64,000 nucleotides of DNA from Pieris napi (GCF_905475465.1 NC_062259.1:12038501-12102500); one strand, 5' to 3'; numbered from the stretch's first letter, positions 12,281-25,484 are shown. Numbers and translations: made by a program. Notes: generated by a model from the letters alone, not told the origin.

Positions 12281-12559
12281 TGATCCATTTTTATCAATTT
12301 CATTTTTTAAACGAACACAAATTCATGTACAGATACAATATTGTTTTGTCATTAATATTACCGCCTCATGTTGCTTAGAAACTATTAAATTTTAAAGAAA
12401 ATTACCTTTTTGTATAAGAAAAAATACCTTATACAAACAGGTAGCGCGGTACAATGATTTAAAGACTACAATTAGAGCAAAGTCCTTTGAAGATTTTCTA
12501 AGCGTTTCCTATAGACCAAAGAGATTTATTTTATCGAGAGGGGTGTACATTCACTGTAA

Positions 12560-12567
12560 TATAAAAG
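12560..12567 (+). promoter_or_regulatory. TATA box of gene G1
   Basis: TATAAAAG lies 66 bp upstream of the ATG at 12626, which leaves a 5' UTR of about 35 bp after a start site ~30 bp downstream of the box. G3 and G5 have comparable boxes ahead of their short first exons. Confidence 0.65.
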
Positions 12568-12625
12568 GCGCTCAGCTTGTTTGCTGTTTACAAAGTGCAT
12601 CTCACCAGGCGAGGAACCTCTCAGC

Positions 12626-15600
12626 ATGGCTTCCTACTACGCCGTGAGTACTGGATCAGTGAAAGTGCTTGTGATTGTGGAAATGTGCTGAGCTTTAAGC
12701 TTCATATAGATTAAAAATGGGGCTTTTTGGTCGCGGTCATAATTATTGGTTATTGTATAATTTTATTACATTAGAAGCATGCTTTGGTAATTTATTAAAT
12801 TAATCTTAATTATGTCATATGTTGTAGTGTTTTTAGTTAATTTAAAAAATATAAATTACATTTAAATTCTTAAATTGACCTAGCCGGAAGTATTTCGTAA
12901 TTTGCTAAAGAAAAATATATTATGTACAACAGTAGTGTCACATCTTAGTGACTCTACTAAGGCGTCTTCTACTAGTAGAAGCTGGATAACATCACAGTTT
13001 GGTGAATTTTATAAATTGGTGTTCAAATATTATAATGAATATTTTATTAAAACGTTATTTAAAATATAGTATTCGTTATAAAAATTAGTACGGTGTTAAA
13101 TTAATTACTTGATTTACCGATAGCCCAAGTCCAAGGCAACTATACCCCAAATCAAGTTGTTAACTATATTATGACGGCTAAGCTTGACTTGTCACATAGC
13201 CTTAAGCGATGAGATTCCCATTGGCAATAAATAATAGAGTTCCATGTAATATCCGTCGTCTGCTTTGTAGGTTTCACGACCGTCATTTGGGACCGATGTT
13301 TCAAGCGAAAAAAATACTAATAATTAAAAAAAAAATAATTAACAGGTTATATATTGTTGTACATTAAATTCCCTAGCTGAGTTACACCGTAGTTGGTATA
13401 ATAGAGATAATTGGAATGTAGAATTGTATCGCCGTTAACAATAGTCTTTATATCAGCGTAATTTTAAGCCAAAAGTATCATTTTAAGTGAGTGTAATGTT
13501 ATATGTATGTCAAGTAACCTATTATATAGTTGTTATGTTGTTTTAGATTGTAATCTTGAATGCACTTACATAATTCCGGCAACTATCTTGCAAGTAGAAC
13601 TGACCGCTTTCCTTTTCACTTGATAGTTTAAGCTAAGATCAGAACAGATCTAATAAAATTATAAATCTTAATTAAAGATTTATTTTTATATTTTTTATTC
13701 GAATGGACAAAAAATTTATACCTATAGCATGTTTAATAATAGTTTTATCGCTTGACCTGCTTTTATCATATAAAGAGATCTCATGAAACTACTATTCTTG
13801 ACTCTAATTTAACAGTCACCGTAATTTGCAATAATTTAAATTTGGCTAATCGATAACTAACCTCATTAGGTTTACTAAACCATTGTTTATGAAATGCTGT
13901 ATACAATCTTACATTTTTGTTTCAGTTTGCCTTTTTACTGGCGTCTATTGGCCTCACCGCGGCGACATTTGGAGGACACGAACAGTAAGTAATGCCTCCT
14001 TACTTTAAGCTTTAAATTATATTAAGAGACCTCTGAATCTATCAAAACCTTCGAAAGAATGGTTATGCTTATTACATAGATAGATTACTTTATAAATTAA
14101 TAATAAACGCTACGTTAGGATTGTTTATTTTATTAATATTGAACACATTTAATATTAAAAGTTTACGATGCAATTAATTAAACTTTTCCTAAGAAGAATA
14201 ATAAGTTCTATAATACTGTACATAGAGGTATAATAGTGCCTCAGGTCGTTTAGTTTCTACATTCATCGATTAGACTGTAGAAAGCTTTAGTTTATTTTCA
14301 CCTAGGGTTGGCATATTCCCAAGAATCCATCATTATAACGCGAAATGATAACGTTTCTATAAAATACTTTCGTTATTGTGTTTTTGTTTCGTGGTTGCGA
14401 ATAAGTTCAATGTCAATTAATATATCAATTGCATACGTTTAACCGCAAATGTCTCTAGTCAGTGTAATTTGAATTTCTTTTGCGGTTCTCACGAGTTGTC
14501 GTAGTGAAATTCTATTGTATATACCCATTACGATTTCACTGGGTTCTACGTCTGGCCTTGCTTCGTCCTATTGTTTTAATTTCTCAGGGTTTTTCTTTAA
14601 ATTGATACTTCCGCGATGCATTTTTGTGATAATTGGCATTCATGGTTAATAAGTCACGTAGAACGTTCTAACGCGTTTTGTTATGGAAAGATAGCTCTAT
14701 GTCAATGAAAAGATGTGTTTGTCACTTTACTTGTTTTGAAGCCATTTTATTTAGAATTTTATTTTTTGCAGCGTCCATATCAGGGTGCACATACCCGATG
14801 ATCATCATTCAACGGAGCATCACGATGACCACGGCCATGGAGGGTACGGTGGAGGCGGTGGATTTGCCGAACATCTACACGGAGGCTTTGCTGACCACCT
14901 GAAAGGGGAGCACGATCATGGGGGATTTGGTGGTGGTTTCGGCGGTGGATTTGGCGGTGATGCTGGCCATGGATATGATCTTGGTGGTCATGGAGGGGGT
15001 CATGGCGGTGGATTCGGAGGTGGTCACGATGTTGGAGGGCATGGCGGTGGACATGACATAGGTGGTCATGGCGGTGGACATGACTTAGGTGGTCACGGAG
15101 GTGGATTTGGCGGCGGACATGACTTAGGAGGTCATGGAGGTGGATTTGGAGGTGGACATGATTTAGGAGGTCATGCAGGTGGATTTGGCGGCGGACATGA
15201 TCTAGGAGGTCATGGTGGTGGATTTGGAGGTGGACATGACTCAGGAAGCCATGGGGGTGGATTTAGCGGCGGACATGACATCGGAGGGCATGGGGGTGGA
15301 TTCGGTGGTGGACATGACTCAGGAAGCCATGGGGGTGGATTTAGCGGTGGCCATGACATCGGAGGGCATGGGGGTGGATTCGGTGGCGGCTATGACATCG
15401 GAGGCCATGGGGGTGGATTTGGAGGTGGCCATGATATCGGAGGACACGGGGGTGGATTTGGAGGTGGCCATGATATCGGAGGACATGGGGGTGGATTTGG
15501 AGGTGGCCATGATATCGGAGGGCATGGGGGTGGATTTGGAGGTGGACATGACCTAGGCGGCCATGGTGGATTAGATATTGGAGGCCATAGTGGTGGTTTC

Positions 15601-16098
15601 GGAGGTGGTCACGGAGGTGGGTTTGGTAGCAGTCATGACATAGGTGGATACGGAGGAGGAAATGATATCGGAGGTCATGGAGGATTCGGAGGCTCTGGCC
15701 ATGGTCATGGAGGTTTTGGCGGACAAGGTGGTTATGGCGGTGGCGCCGGGCACGGCGGGGGATTTGGGGGTGATCACGGCCACGGTGGCTTAGATATCGG
15801 ACATGGACACGATGCCCACAGTGGTGGACATTCAGGAGGTCATGGCAGCCAGGACAGTTACACCCTCGCTCTATCCAGCCACGGTTCTGGAGGACTCGGT
15901 GACTTTGGGGGCCACGACAGTTATTCTGGGGGCCATGGTGGCGACAGTTACAGCGTAGGTGGAGGTCATGGAGGACTTGGAGGGCATGGCGATAGTTACA
16001 GTGTGAGTGGGGGTGGTCATGGATCAGGCAGTTTTGGGGACAGCTACACAAACGCGATAAGCGCAGGACACGGTGGTGGTCCGTATCATAAGAAATAA
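12626..16098 (+). CDS. G1: secreted Gly/His-rich repeat protein of the IHxP family (cuticle-like), 467 aa
   Basis: Three coding exons: 12626-12643 (MASYYA, then GTGAGT), 13926-13984 (FAFLLASIGLTAATFGGHE plus two bases, then GTAAGT) and 14772-16098. Joined length is 1404 nt, in frame. The first ~20 residues form a signal peptide. Next comes HVHIRVHIPDDHHS, a weak form of the module shared with G2-G5. From about 14990 the protein is a tandem array of a 13-residue unit, H-G-G-G-F-G-G-G-H-D-[IL]-G-G, followed by a tail with several DSY[ST] motifs (for example DSYTLALSS and GDSYSV) and the end PYHKK. Family knowledge: Gly/His-rich repeats of this sort occur in structural cuticle proteins. No enzyme motif is seen. 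Role in cuticle or another extracellular matrix is an inference. ATTAAA at about 16155 may be the poly-A signal. Confidence 0.88.
14990..15600 (+). repeat. Coding minisatellite of G1: 39-bp unit with a 78-bp higher-order unit
   Basis: The basic unit encodes HGGGFGGGHDIGG. A doubled unit with HDSGSHGGGFSGG then HDIGGHGGGFGG at about 15231-15308 is repeated at about 15309-15386 with very few changes, and near-identical single units follow at 15415-15545. Third positions are mostly conserved among the later copies, which points to recent unequal exchange or slippage. Confidence 0.9.
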
Positions 16099-16324
16099 AC
16101 TCCACCGCATTCCAACTAAGTCATAGCTCCATCGCGCGGTGAGGTCGAACCAGTATTAAAATACAATTTATTATTATAGTGTAAATAATTTAATATTAAG
16201 TTATTGTTGTGTTTATGTTTTGAAGTAAAATATTTTCTTTATCAATTTCGTTTTATTTTCTACACTAACAATTTTGTTGTGCTTTGCTAAGCGAATTCGA
16301 GTACAATTGGCGAATTTATATAAA

Positions 16325-16765
16325 ATTACTAGCTGCCCCCGCGAACTTCGTTTCCCCTTAATATGTTATTATTACTTAGGTCACCTTTTTAGTAGCTACA
16401 ACCAATATATGACACAATTTTCTATGCCCCATAGAGACTGTTCACTTTTCCGGAATAAAAACCTAAGTACTAATTAAAACTTAATTATTAATATTTTTTT
16501 TTAAATATTCATGGAATAAATAATAAAAAAAACTCGCACTCCAGTCGAGTTTTGCACTTAGTACTATATTTTGTAATTCATTTTTATTACAAATTAAAAA
16601 AGGGGTTGATCGTAGAGGTCGTTTGTGTCTAAAAATAAAATTTTGGGGTGGACCACCCTTAACAATGAGGGGGATAAAAAATTAATGTTGTCCGATTCGC
16701 AGACCTAACCGATATGCACACAAATTTCCACAAACACCGTGACACGAGAATTTTATATATTATAT
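16325..16765 (+). repeat. Interspersed repeat of unresolved class
   Basis: It begins ACTAGCTGCCCCCGCGAAC and contains GGGGTTGATCGTAGAGG and ACCGTGACACGAGAATTTTA. Related stretches are at 20995-21370, 41000-41275 (reverse) and 56255-56415, which share the opening ACTAGC(T/A)G and the GGTTGATCGTAGA block. It has no coding content. Confidence 0.55.
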
Positions 16766-18235
16766 TGTTTAAAAATCACAAAGAACACAAGTAGCGAAAT
16801 TATTGGTTATAGGATGGCCAATTATATTAATATAAAGACTATTTAGTAGGTTAAGCCAGCGTGAAAAAGTAATTAATATAAGTACCTACACGAAATGAGC
16901 ACACTGCGTGAGAAAAAAAAATTATGTAATGATGCCTCATCGTTTTATGTAATTATGTGAAAGTGAGGAAATGAGATGGCCAGTTGCAATGTGCAATTAC
17001 GTTCTAGTACTCAAATGTTTCGCTGTATATATACTGATATATCTATCGGCTCGATACAAGGTTCTTGATATAAGTTAAATGTCCCTGTGACATAAACAAA
17101 ATCTTAAAGTTCATATTGTACTTATTCTATTATTGACCAATCAAGGATATGTAACAATACTTCATAGAAAGTAAGTGTATATAACAAAAACACAAAATAT
17201 TCAGTAGCAGAAATCTCACGAACACTTACAGAAAATTATATATCGTGCAAATCAGTTAAATAGCCGTTTGACCCAACCTGAATTGTATAAGACAGTAACA
17301 ATTACATATAACGACTCGTTACATAATGTAAGTACCATGAACTTACTTGGCCAGTTATGTAACGTCGAAGTGAAGGCTTTAAGCTTCTTGTACAGTAAAG
17401 TTTAACTCCCGGAAGCTCGTAAACGGGTTATGCTATAGCAGAAAGTTAAAACAGTCATACAAAAATACACAGTTTATAGAAATTGGTACAATAGAGGCAA
17501 ATGTTAGGGTTACTAAGTTTTAAATAAAATTATGCACGCAACGTATCGCCATAAATGCATATGGTTTTATATATTTTATTAAATGTTTAATAAGTTAGAA
17601 AAGTACCTTCTTTATTCATAAATGTATTACAACGCTTAAAATCTACAGTATCTTTTGTCTTCTCGCCGTAAAATCACTTTGATGAGTAAACTTAGTTAAC
17701 TTACTCTTAGTCTGAGACATTTTTTTAAGTTTTTACATCAACCGCGACCACGTAGAAATGTTATTCGCCATATGTAATTTCAGCACATGCATTGGGTATG
17801 TATTATGTAATCCTAAAAGTGACCCAATTTTGGGTTTGTTCAATTGTTAATAGTTAAAAGGAAATAAATAACACGTACAAAAAATATAAAGATCTGTAAA
17901 TAAACAACGTTATTGTGCACTTAAAAGATGCAAATGCACCATAAACGCGTAATGTCTTAAAGTTTTTTGGCAGGCGTTAAATAAAATCCAGATTTCAATT
18001 TTAAAATTTACTTACAACTTCTAAGAATTCGTTTAAAATGCATGAATTCCGTTATGCTTTATATTTACAGAAGGAGTATTTTACTCAATAAATAAGTTCT
18101 CTTAGCTAACTCGTATCGTTTCATGAAATTATCACAATAGACTTTGGATTTAGGCAACAATAATAAGGGCTAAGATCACGAATTTATACAATATACCTAT
18201 TTTAAAGCTAATAATAATTTAATAGTCCAATTTCA
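16766..18235. other. AT-rich intergenic region between G1 and G2
   Basis: No supportable gene was found here. The left edge borders the repeat at 16325-16765. ATTAAA on the - strand at about 18210-18215 is a candidate poly-A signal for G2. Confidence 0.5.
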
Positions 18236-20755
18236 CTAGATTTTGTCACCATATTTAAGTTTCCCTCTTACCGTTGTTGGGCTATTGGGATCACTGTATG
18301 AGCGCTGATGATCTGCTAAGTTCTGAGATCCTTTTCTAAAATCATTACCTGACATTACACTAAAATTTTCATTAGAATTTTTGTTTGCTTCACGTAATCT
18401 CTTGCTTTCCCTCGAGTCCGATGATTGTTCCATACTTTGATGATTCGTAGTGGATGGTGGAGTCGTTACAGATGTTGTGTGAGGTGTGCTAGATTTTGGG
18501 GCTTCTACATACTGAAAGTTGTCATTTGAAGCCTCTGGTGAAGAGATAGACTCTCCTTTTAATGATTTAGAGCTTAACATAGAAATAAAATCTTGTATTG
18601 ATGATGGAGATTTGAATGATACATCTGTGGGAGTGACTAAATTTGTTGATTGAGTCTGGTCAAATATATCGAGATTGTCCAAAGCGGTGGGTGTATCGTC
18701 ATTTATTGCCGGATCGTTTCCTAAATGGTCAACATATGTAACATGATCTTTTCCTCCAAATTTAACATTCTGTTTTGATATTGATTTCTTTCTATCCTTC
18801 TGTGGCGTTAAAGTAAGACTGCCGCTATCATTCTTGTCTTCAGATGTATAAAGATTTGACGACGAAGAGCCAAATGTATCATATTCAAAGTTGTTCGCAT
18901 AATTTTCTTTAAAATTTGCTAATGCGTCTTTGTATTTATTTAGATTTGCTGATTTAGACGCCATGCTTCCAAAATTATTAGGCTTATAGTCGTGTACGAC
19001 TGTAGATGAAACACTGTACGGTGAAGAAATGCTTGATGGTTGCATTCTAAAATCCGTTGCTGATTTGCCAAAAAAAGATGATATCAAATTCCTTTGTTTG
19101 GCATTAGCTTTTTTTATTCCGTAATCAGACAGTTGCTTAAAGCTATTTTCTTCAGCAGTTGATCCAAACGCCGATGTAGGTACTGATGGCCGTAAGTTTT
19201 TCTTCAATCTGTTATCTCCGTATATTCCTTCGTAGTAAGAGAAATCTGAAGAAGGAGCTTTTATCGGCTTCTTAAACTTTGGTATTTTATTTTTTATGGT
19301 ATTAATGTTTCCTATCCTCATACCTTGGCCGTTGTACGACACTTTGGGTAAACTTAAAGCTTCTTTTGTAATATCAACTCCTGAAGGTATTTCCCCATGG
19401 TCATGGAATATGTGATCATGCGTGACTTCACGTGGATTGTAGGCGGCGTATTCAAAATGTGGTGTGGCCATTGTACCTAGTGCAGATAAGCCACCATACG
19501 GATGTGTTGGAATAGCAATTATTGCCGCTCCAGCTTTGAAAGGATTGATCGCAGTTGGTCTTGTAATAGCTGTCATACCTGCTAAAGGATCGACTCCAAT
19601 AATATTGTGATACTTAGAGTTTTGATCATATAATAATTTATGTATATGTTCTTCAGTGTACGTATGAATGTGTTCAGTATCACCGTCGATAATTTTTTCA
19701 ACTCGTGGTGGTTTTTTAAGTTTTCTGATGGTTCCTGAACCATCTACATCGGAATAAAATTGTTCGTGGAAAGTGGATACGGGATGTTCCGCTTCCGCAA
19801 GGGTTCCAGGTTGTGGTGGTCTGCGGCGTCCAGGAACTCGTTTTGGTTTATTTTTCTTAACTACTTTCTTTCGCGGTGGATCATTTAGTTTTATAATTTT
19901 TACTCGGTTCGATGGATGATTTGACGCAATAGATACGGGTTGGGCTGAATATCCTGATGGCCCGAAGCTTTCATTTGGCTCAGATGCTGATATGTCATAT
20001 TCTTGTTCATCGACTTCAGTGTGTGTTGGTCCATAGTAGCCTCTAGCGTGGTACAGAGGTAGGAGGTGTGAAGCGGCGGCTGAGAGACTCGGCCCTCGTC
20101 CCTGATGTTCTTCGTACAGGTCCATGCCGTTAAGTGGAACGATGTGGTTGATTCCGGGCAAGGCGCTAGTCGGCACCGCCACTGAGCCCTCAGCGCTCGG
20201 CATGTAGGCCGGGGCATATTGTGAGGACGCAGGGTGGTTCGTTATGTATATTTTTTTATGGTGGTGTATATGCTTCACTTTCTGTGGTAGATGTATGCGA
20301 ATTTTTTTTCTGTAACAATAGAAAATTAGTGATGTTATACCAAAAATATTTTCATACACCAAGGTGATGGACGGTTACATAATATGTATACATGCGGAAC
20401 AAACAATATGTAAAAGGCAATGGTCGTTGCGTTCGCATGCGTGTTATTCGTAAGTTGTTCCGTCTAGTGTCAATGGACCGAGTCGGCTTTCCCCGTCGTA
20501 ATACCGACACCCCGTCACATTTGATATTGAAATAATAATAATACACGATGTTTTATTATAATTTATGCACTTTCTATAGTATGACATTGAGAGATATAAT
20601 CGCATTGCGTTTAAAAAAAAAGTTCGCACAGCATTATAATTCCTTAAGGCTATATCGCTAGCTTTTATTACTAAATAATAAGCTAATTCTATAAATACTT
20701 ACTTAGGTCCATCTGCCTGAATAGGTACAGATGCAACAGCTACAAGAAGAGTGAA
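18236..20755 (-). CDS. G2: large secreted low-complexity protein of the IHxP family, first exon uncertain
   Basis: Exon 20755-20703 (53 nt) encodes FTLLVAVASVPIQADGP plus two bases, with TTACAG before it and GTAAGT after it. It joins in phase to exon 20309-18236. The join reads ADGP-KKKIRIHLPQKVKHIH, the full family module after a signal peptide. The 53 + 2074 nt are in frame, giving 708 residues without the initiator exon. The rest is hydrophilic and Ser/Pro/Lys-rich, with a basic stretch RKKVVKKNKPKRVPGRRRPP, a His patch TEHIHTYTEEHIHKL, and EYAAYNPREVTHDHIFHDHG. No catalytic domain is visible. The frame is open upstream of 20309, giving an apparent start MVYENIFG, but that is intron read-through lacking a signal peptide. 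Likely an extracellular matrix or cuticle protein by kinship with its neighbours. Confidence 0.82.
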
Positions 20756-20869
20756 CTGTAACAAAAAAATATAATTATAAATAATTGCTATAGCGTATAG
20801 AGAGATATATAGAGCTTTTACACACACTCGCCCTTTAAAATATAATAGATAGAGCTAGTAAAACATTAC

Positions 20870-20887
20870 GACGTGTTTCTCTGCCAT
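20870..20887 (-). CDS. Tentative first coding exon of G2 (MAEKHV)
   Basis: ATG at 20887 opens six codons, followed by GTAATG as a weak donor at 20869. It is exactly 18 nt and phase 0, like the first exons of G1, G3 and G5, and would extend the signal peptide to MAEKHVFTLLVAVASVP. Against it: the donor is poor, the intron would be only ~114 bp, and no TATA box precedes it. Confidence 0.3.
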
Positions 20888-20994
20888 AACATCAGGCAGA
20901 GCCTTAGAGGCTTGAATTGGAAAGAAGCTGCCTAATCCGTAGCAAGAAATTGTGAAATAAAGTTTTGTAGTTAATTTATCAATTGTGATGATTT

Positions 20995-21370
20995 TTATAT
21001 TAAACTAGCAGACCGGCCAAGCGTTGCTGTGGCTAAGGTTTTAGTTATATTACATAGTAGTAACCTATTCAAGGGAAACGGTAGGAGAAGACCAGTCATG
21101 GGGACCACCATGCTTTTTTGGTGGTTATGCCATTAAATTGTAGCTTATGTGAAACGTTGGTACTTTCAACACAGCGCCATCTGTTAGAGTTGTGACTATC
21201 AAATAATAAACAAATATCTTGCAATAAAATAACATTGCGGGTATAAATCGAGATGTAAACTATCCTATCTTTTAAGTTAGATCAAACTGCACACGGTGTG
21301 CAAATTTGATTGATATCGGTTCGGTAGTTTAGGAGTCCATAGCGGACAAACAACGTGACACGTAATTTAT
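20995..21370 (+). repeat. Interspersed repeat of unresolved class
   Basis: It starts AACTAGCAGACCGGCCAAGC and ends near CGTGACACGTAATTTATATA. The opening and the ending resemble those of the 16325-16765 copy. Ends of this kind are common in moth and butterfly DNA, by recognition. Confidence 0.5.
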
Positions 21371-22430
21371 ATACATTAAGATTTAAAATTCTATGTGTAA
21401 TCGAAATGAAATTTGACAAATAATGGTAATTGTTCTATCTTGTGGTATAACGCGTTTTAAAATGATATGTTTTTTTAATAATCTATAAATATTTTTAGGT
21501 TGTGTTGTTGCGGCAAGGTTTTACAAACATACTTCCGTCAGCGATGATATTGGGTAATGTTCAAGTAAGTATATAAAAAGATTTAAAAAAACATATGACT
21601 TTCAAATATCTATGAAATCGTAAGAGTTGATGAAATCTTTAAAGTTTCTGTAATGCCGATTACACTCAAAATCCGTTTCATTGATTTGAGCGCGAAATAA
21701 AGTCACAATCACACAAAGTTTAACCTTATTAATAAAACTAAATCGCGCGCTTATAACTAAAATACGATTTCGTCAAATTGTGTTTACGTTATATTATATA
21801 TATATTATGTAAGAGTAAACAGCGTAGTTAGACTGAATTATTTTTTAATAAAAAAATATTGCAATTAAGTCGAGTAATTATTGTCTCGACTTTGTTATTC
21901 AGCGGTTTAATTTTAATATATTGTATGCATAACAAATTTAATCAAATACTGCAATTTCTATGTGACAGTACAATTGCATCAACTTTCTATACACTTTGTA
22001 TAGAACACGTTATCGATCGAGCTTCCATTTAATACCATACGTATAAGTTTTCCATATAAATATCTATCCTTACTTTTCTGTTACTATTAGATGTTACGTA
22101 CTGTTATCTTGTTAATAAAAGTTCTCTTAAAGTTTTAATCTTCTGAATTTTAGTACCAGTGGTACTAGATAATAAAAACATATGCTTAACATATTTAATA
22201 ATTGATAAAACTGTGTTGTTGGAATTCGAATATATTCTGCCCAATGTTTCATTGTCTTCGAAATAAACATATAAAAAATAATATATTGTAAACGTTACGG
22301 TTAACAAAGGCGGTTGTATAAACTTCATAAATAGCACCTATTAAAAACTGTTACATCAACTCATGTATTCAAAAGAGCTTTAGAAAAAAGAGTGTAGGGG
22401 CTACCACCAGTACGCCTACTGGACAATCAA

Positions 22431-22489
22431 TACATTTATGAATAAACTAACTGATGTAAGCGACATTAGTTAGTTTATTCATAAATGTA
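22431..22489. repeat. 59-bp near-perfect hairpin palindrome
   Basis: The outer 22-bp arms starting TACATTTATGAATAAACTAA are exact inverted copies. Allowing one G-T pair, the stem extends to 27 bp with a five-base AAGCG loop. It could be a tiny MITE remnant or a hairpin in RNA; no promoter is evident. Confidence 0.7.
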
Positions 22490-23669
22490 CTAAGTAATGT
22501 AAGCGAATTTTTAAAATCATTAACCAGGCACCCCAATTGTCATTGTTTCAATCGAATAGATGCATGAGGCAGACATCCGCTTGTGTCTGTTATGTTGATT
22601 CTGTACGCACAACGGACATATTAAGAGTATCAGTGCGGAAACTGAGTCCACAAACCATATATTGATTTCAGTACATCAAAGGATTTCAACGCTACACTGA
22701 GTCTATTCAGCATTCACATCATATTGATTTGTATATTATTTGTATTTGTAGCGAGACTGCGTTTTACAATTATTTCCTTTGCATAGGTCTTTGGATCCTT
22801 TTAAGAGATTTTACGCATTATTATTTCCACGTTTATTTATGTTTAAAGATACAAATACTTAAGTAAACTCTGTCCGCTATCATTTATTAGAGTCAATGTT
22901 GTGTACACCTATTATGAGATTGCATGCTAGAATAAAACCCAATATTGTTAATTAGAGAATATATACATGTAATCTGTTCGTGTTCCTTAATAAATAAATA
23001 AATTATTAGTACACTTATGTACAATTTGTGATATAGTTTTTGGGAATAGAACAATTCATACACATCACTTAATTTTAACCTTATAAAAGCTTTACTAAGG
23101 TATTTCAAATAGTATCTATTAGATTCATAGGCTATGTAGATCATAGAATTTCTTTGACACATCGTTAATTTCGCGGACTGCCCGACTCAGAATTAATATG
23201 TAAATAAATTGAAGACCTTCTTTCTTTAAGTCTTTGAATATGTTTTGAAATTACTTGTTATATAAATAGTGATGTTCGCGTTTAAGGTAAAGAACATATA
23301 CATAATATAACGCAACTCTGATTTAAGGAAGAACCCTTTTTAAGCTTGTAAAGGTTTTTAAGTTTATTTTAATTCTGAGTACGGTCTATCCATTATACAC
23401 TCACAATCACTTAACACATTCACAACACAACACAATACCAACCAATTTCAACCAATCCATTGTTGCCTCCCCGTGGAACGATGTTGTATATGCGATCCAC
23501 ACTAAACCGCACTGATGTACAGACTCGTATAGTAATTGTTTGCGTTACGCATGTACATTTATAACATTCATTTTTACGCCTGAACGAATCTTCATTCACG
23601 CTGATTTTAAATATTTTTCTTAGTTCCGAAGGGATTGATTTCCATATGTATAAAAAGATAAAAACCTTT

Positions 23670-23930
23670 TTAGATGTGGGCCTCAGATTTCTGTGTTCGT
23701 TTCATGATTATTTGTCAATAGGCAACTAGGTGATCAGCCTCCAGTGCCTGATATTCACCGTTCATTTTTGAGTCTAAGGCAAGCCTTTTTCCTCACGATG
23801 TTTTCCTTCACCGTTCGGACGAAAGTTAAATGCGCACATAGACAGAAAGTTCATTGGTGCACAGCCGGGGATCAAATCTACGACCTCAGGGAAGAGAGTC
23901 ACACGCTGAAGCCAACAGTTGTCTATATAA
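23670..23930 (-). repeat. tRNA-derived SINE, family A
   Basis: The + strand runs GGGCCTCAGATTTCTGTGTT ... GGTGATCAGCC ... GGATCAAATCTACGACCTCA ... ACGCTGAAGCCAAC, the reverse of the copy at 63176-63415. Confidence 0.75.
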
Positions 23931-24339
23931 AAATACCGTCTGCCTCCTGTAACATATACAAAAAAACAACACAAAGTCGCTTAACCAATGTTAGAGGGCT
24001 GTGGTAATTATTGCAATAAGCTTTGTTTAACTAAAATTTAATTGAAATGATGCGTGTTTAACAGTACTGATTGATTTTTCATTCTATGTACACATGATCA
24101 GGCGAAGGAAAACGTCGTGAAAAGCGTCAAGAAACCAAAGATCTACCTACATGTCTGGACTAGACTGCATGTAAATAAAAATGAGCAACATGTGTAGGTA
24201 GTTTCTCATGAGATTGAGTTTAAAATAATTTTTCTTCAGTCAAATTAATACTTTTAGTAAAAGTTCTTAGTAAAAGTAATTTATTATTTGAAATACTAAT
24301 AATAACTCAGTTGCGCTTCATCAGATTTTTTATCATTTT

Positions 24340-24450
24340 TTATAGAAAAGTAGGCGATCAGCCTTCTGTCTTACACATCGCTTTTTGGGTTTGAGACATA
24401 CCGGTTTCCTCACGATATCCTTCACCTTACGAGCCGGTGATGGAACCTAC
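24340..24450 (-). repeat. SINE family A, partial
   Basis: GTAGGCGATCAGCCTTCTGT through CATACCGGTTTCCTCACGAT matches the body of the family; the tRNA-like head is mostly missing. Confidence 0.55.
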
Positions 24451-25484
24451 GACCCCATTGATGAGATTCTTTTATTATATACTAGTGCTGAATTTTCCCA
24501 TATTTCTTCTCATTATTATCTTCAGGTTCTCAGACGTAGATTAACTAATTCATACAGCTATCTATCACCTACAGTTAAATTAACCAATAAGCTGGTAGTT
24601 CTATTATCTCATTGCTTTAATTTTTCATACACAGTTTTACCCGTCAGCTTTTAAACTCAAACTCTAGACATAACTAAAACGTCTAGGAAAACACAAACCT
24701 TTTAACAATTAGGTATTTTATATACATTGTATGTTATTTATTTATACTTTGTTACATTATAGTCATTAATTAATACATAATGAAAGTAAAGCCAGTTATC
24801 TAAGTAATTCTTCCGCGGTGTTAATTGTTTACTTAATTTTATCAATCATTCAGAATAATATTTAAGTATTGAGGAAATCGAAATCTTTGAATGCAATTCT
24901 ACTTCGAGCTTTTATACAAATATCAGTTGTTAAAATGCATTAATTCATATATTAATTATTATGCAGTATATTCATAGATTTTTAAGTTGCAACACTTCAG
25001 CAACGCAGATTTATTCAAATCCTAAATAATAATCTCAAATGTTTGGCCAGAGTGATAATGGAGAGTTAACATAATACATTTAGTTGCGTAAATACTTTAA
25101 AGTTTTGGCGAATAGACAGACGCGCACCAGAAGGTGGAGGTCAGTCAATTCGACGATTCGAAATCAATATTAAAACCCAGAACCTTTTTATTAGCGATAA
25201 TAATGATCTGAAGATTGCTCGTCGTTCAATTTTGTTCCGTTTGTTCACAATTCATTGTGAAGTGGTAAAACCAGTATAGATTTCCAATTACTGAAGTTTG
25301 ATTAACTTTTATATAAGCTATTATTATTATTGATAGTATTATATCAACAAAAGTGATCTATAAATACTTATTAAATACACGGTAATGTGTCATTGATACC
25401 CATAGAAGAGCTATCCCGTGAAACCTATGTCGCCTCGGTAACCAAAAGACTGACCTGCGATACCTATCTCGATATAATTACCAG

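Noticed and set aside
15212..15556. Overlapping long open frames on both strands within the G1 repeat
   Set aside because: They are shadows of the 39-bp coding repeat; only the Gly/His frame joins to the signal-peptide exons through valid splice sites.
20310..20362. MVYENIFGITSLIFYCYR as the N-terminus of G2
   Set aside because: It lies upstream of a TTACAG acceptor and replaces the signal peptide supplied by exon 20755-20703.
23397..23460. A GTGAGT donor on the - strand preceded by MDWLKLVGIVLCCEC as the first exon of G2
   Set aside because: The frame meets TGA before the donor.
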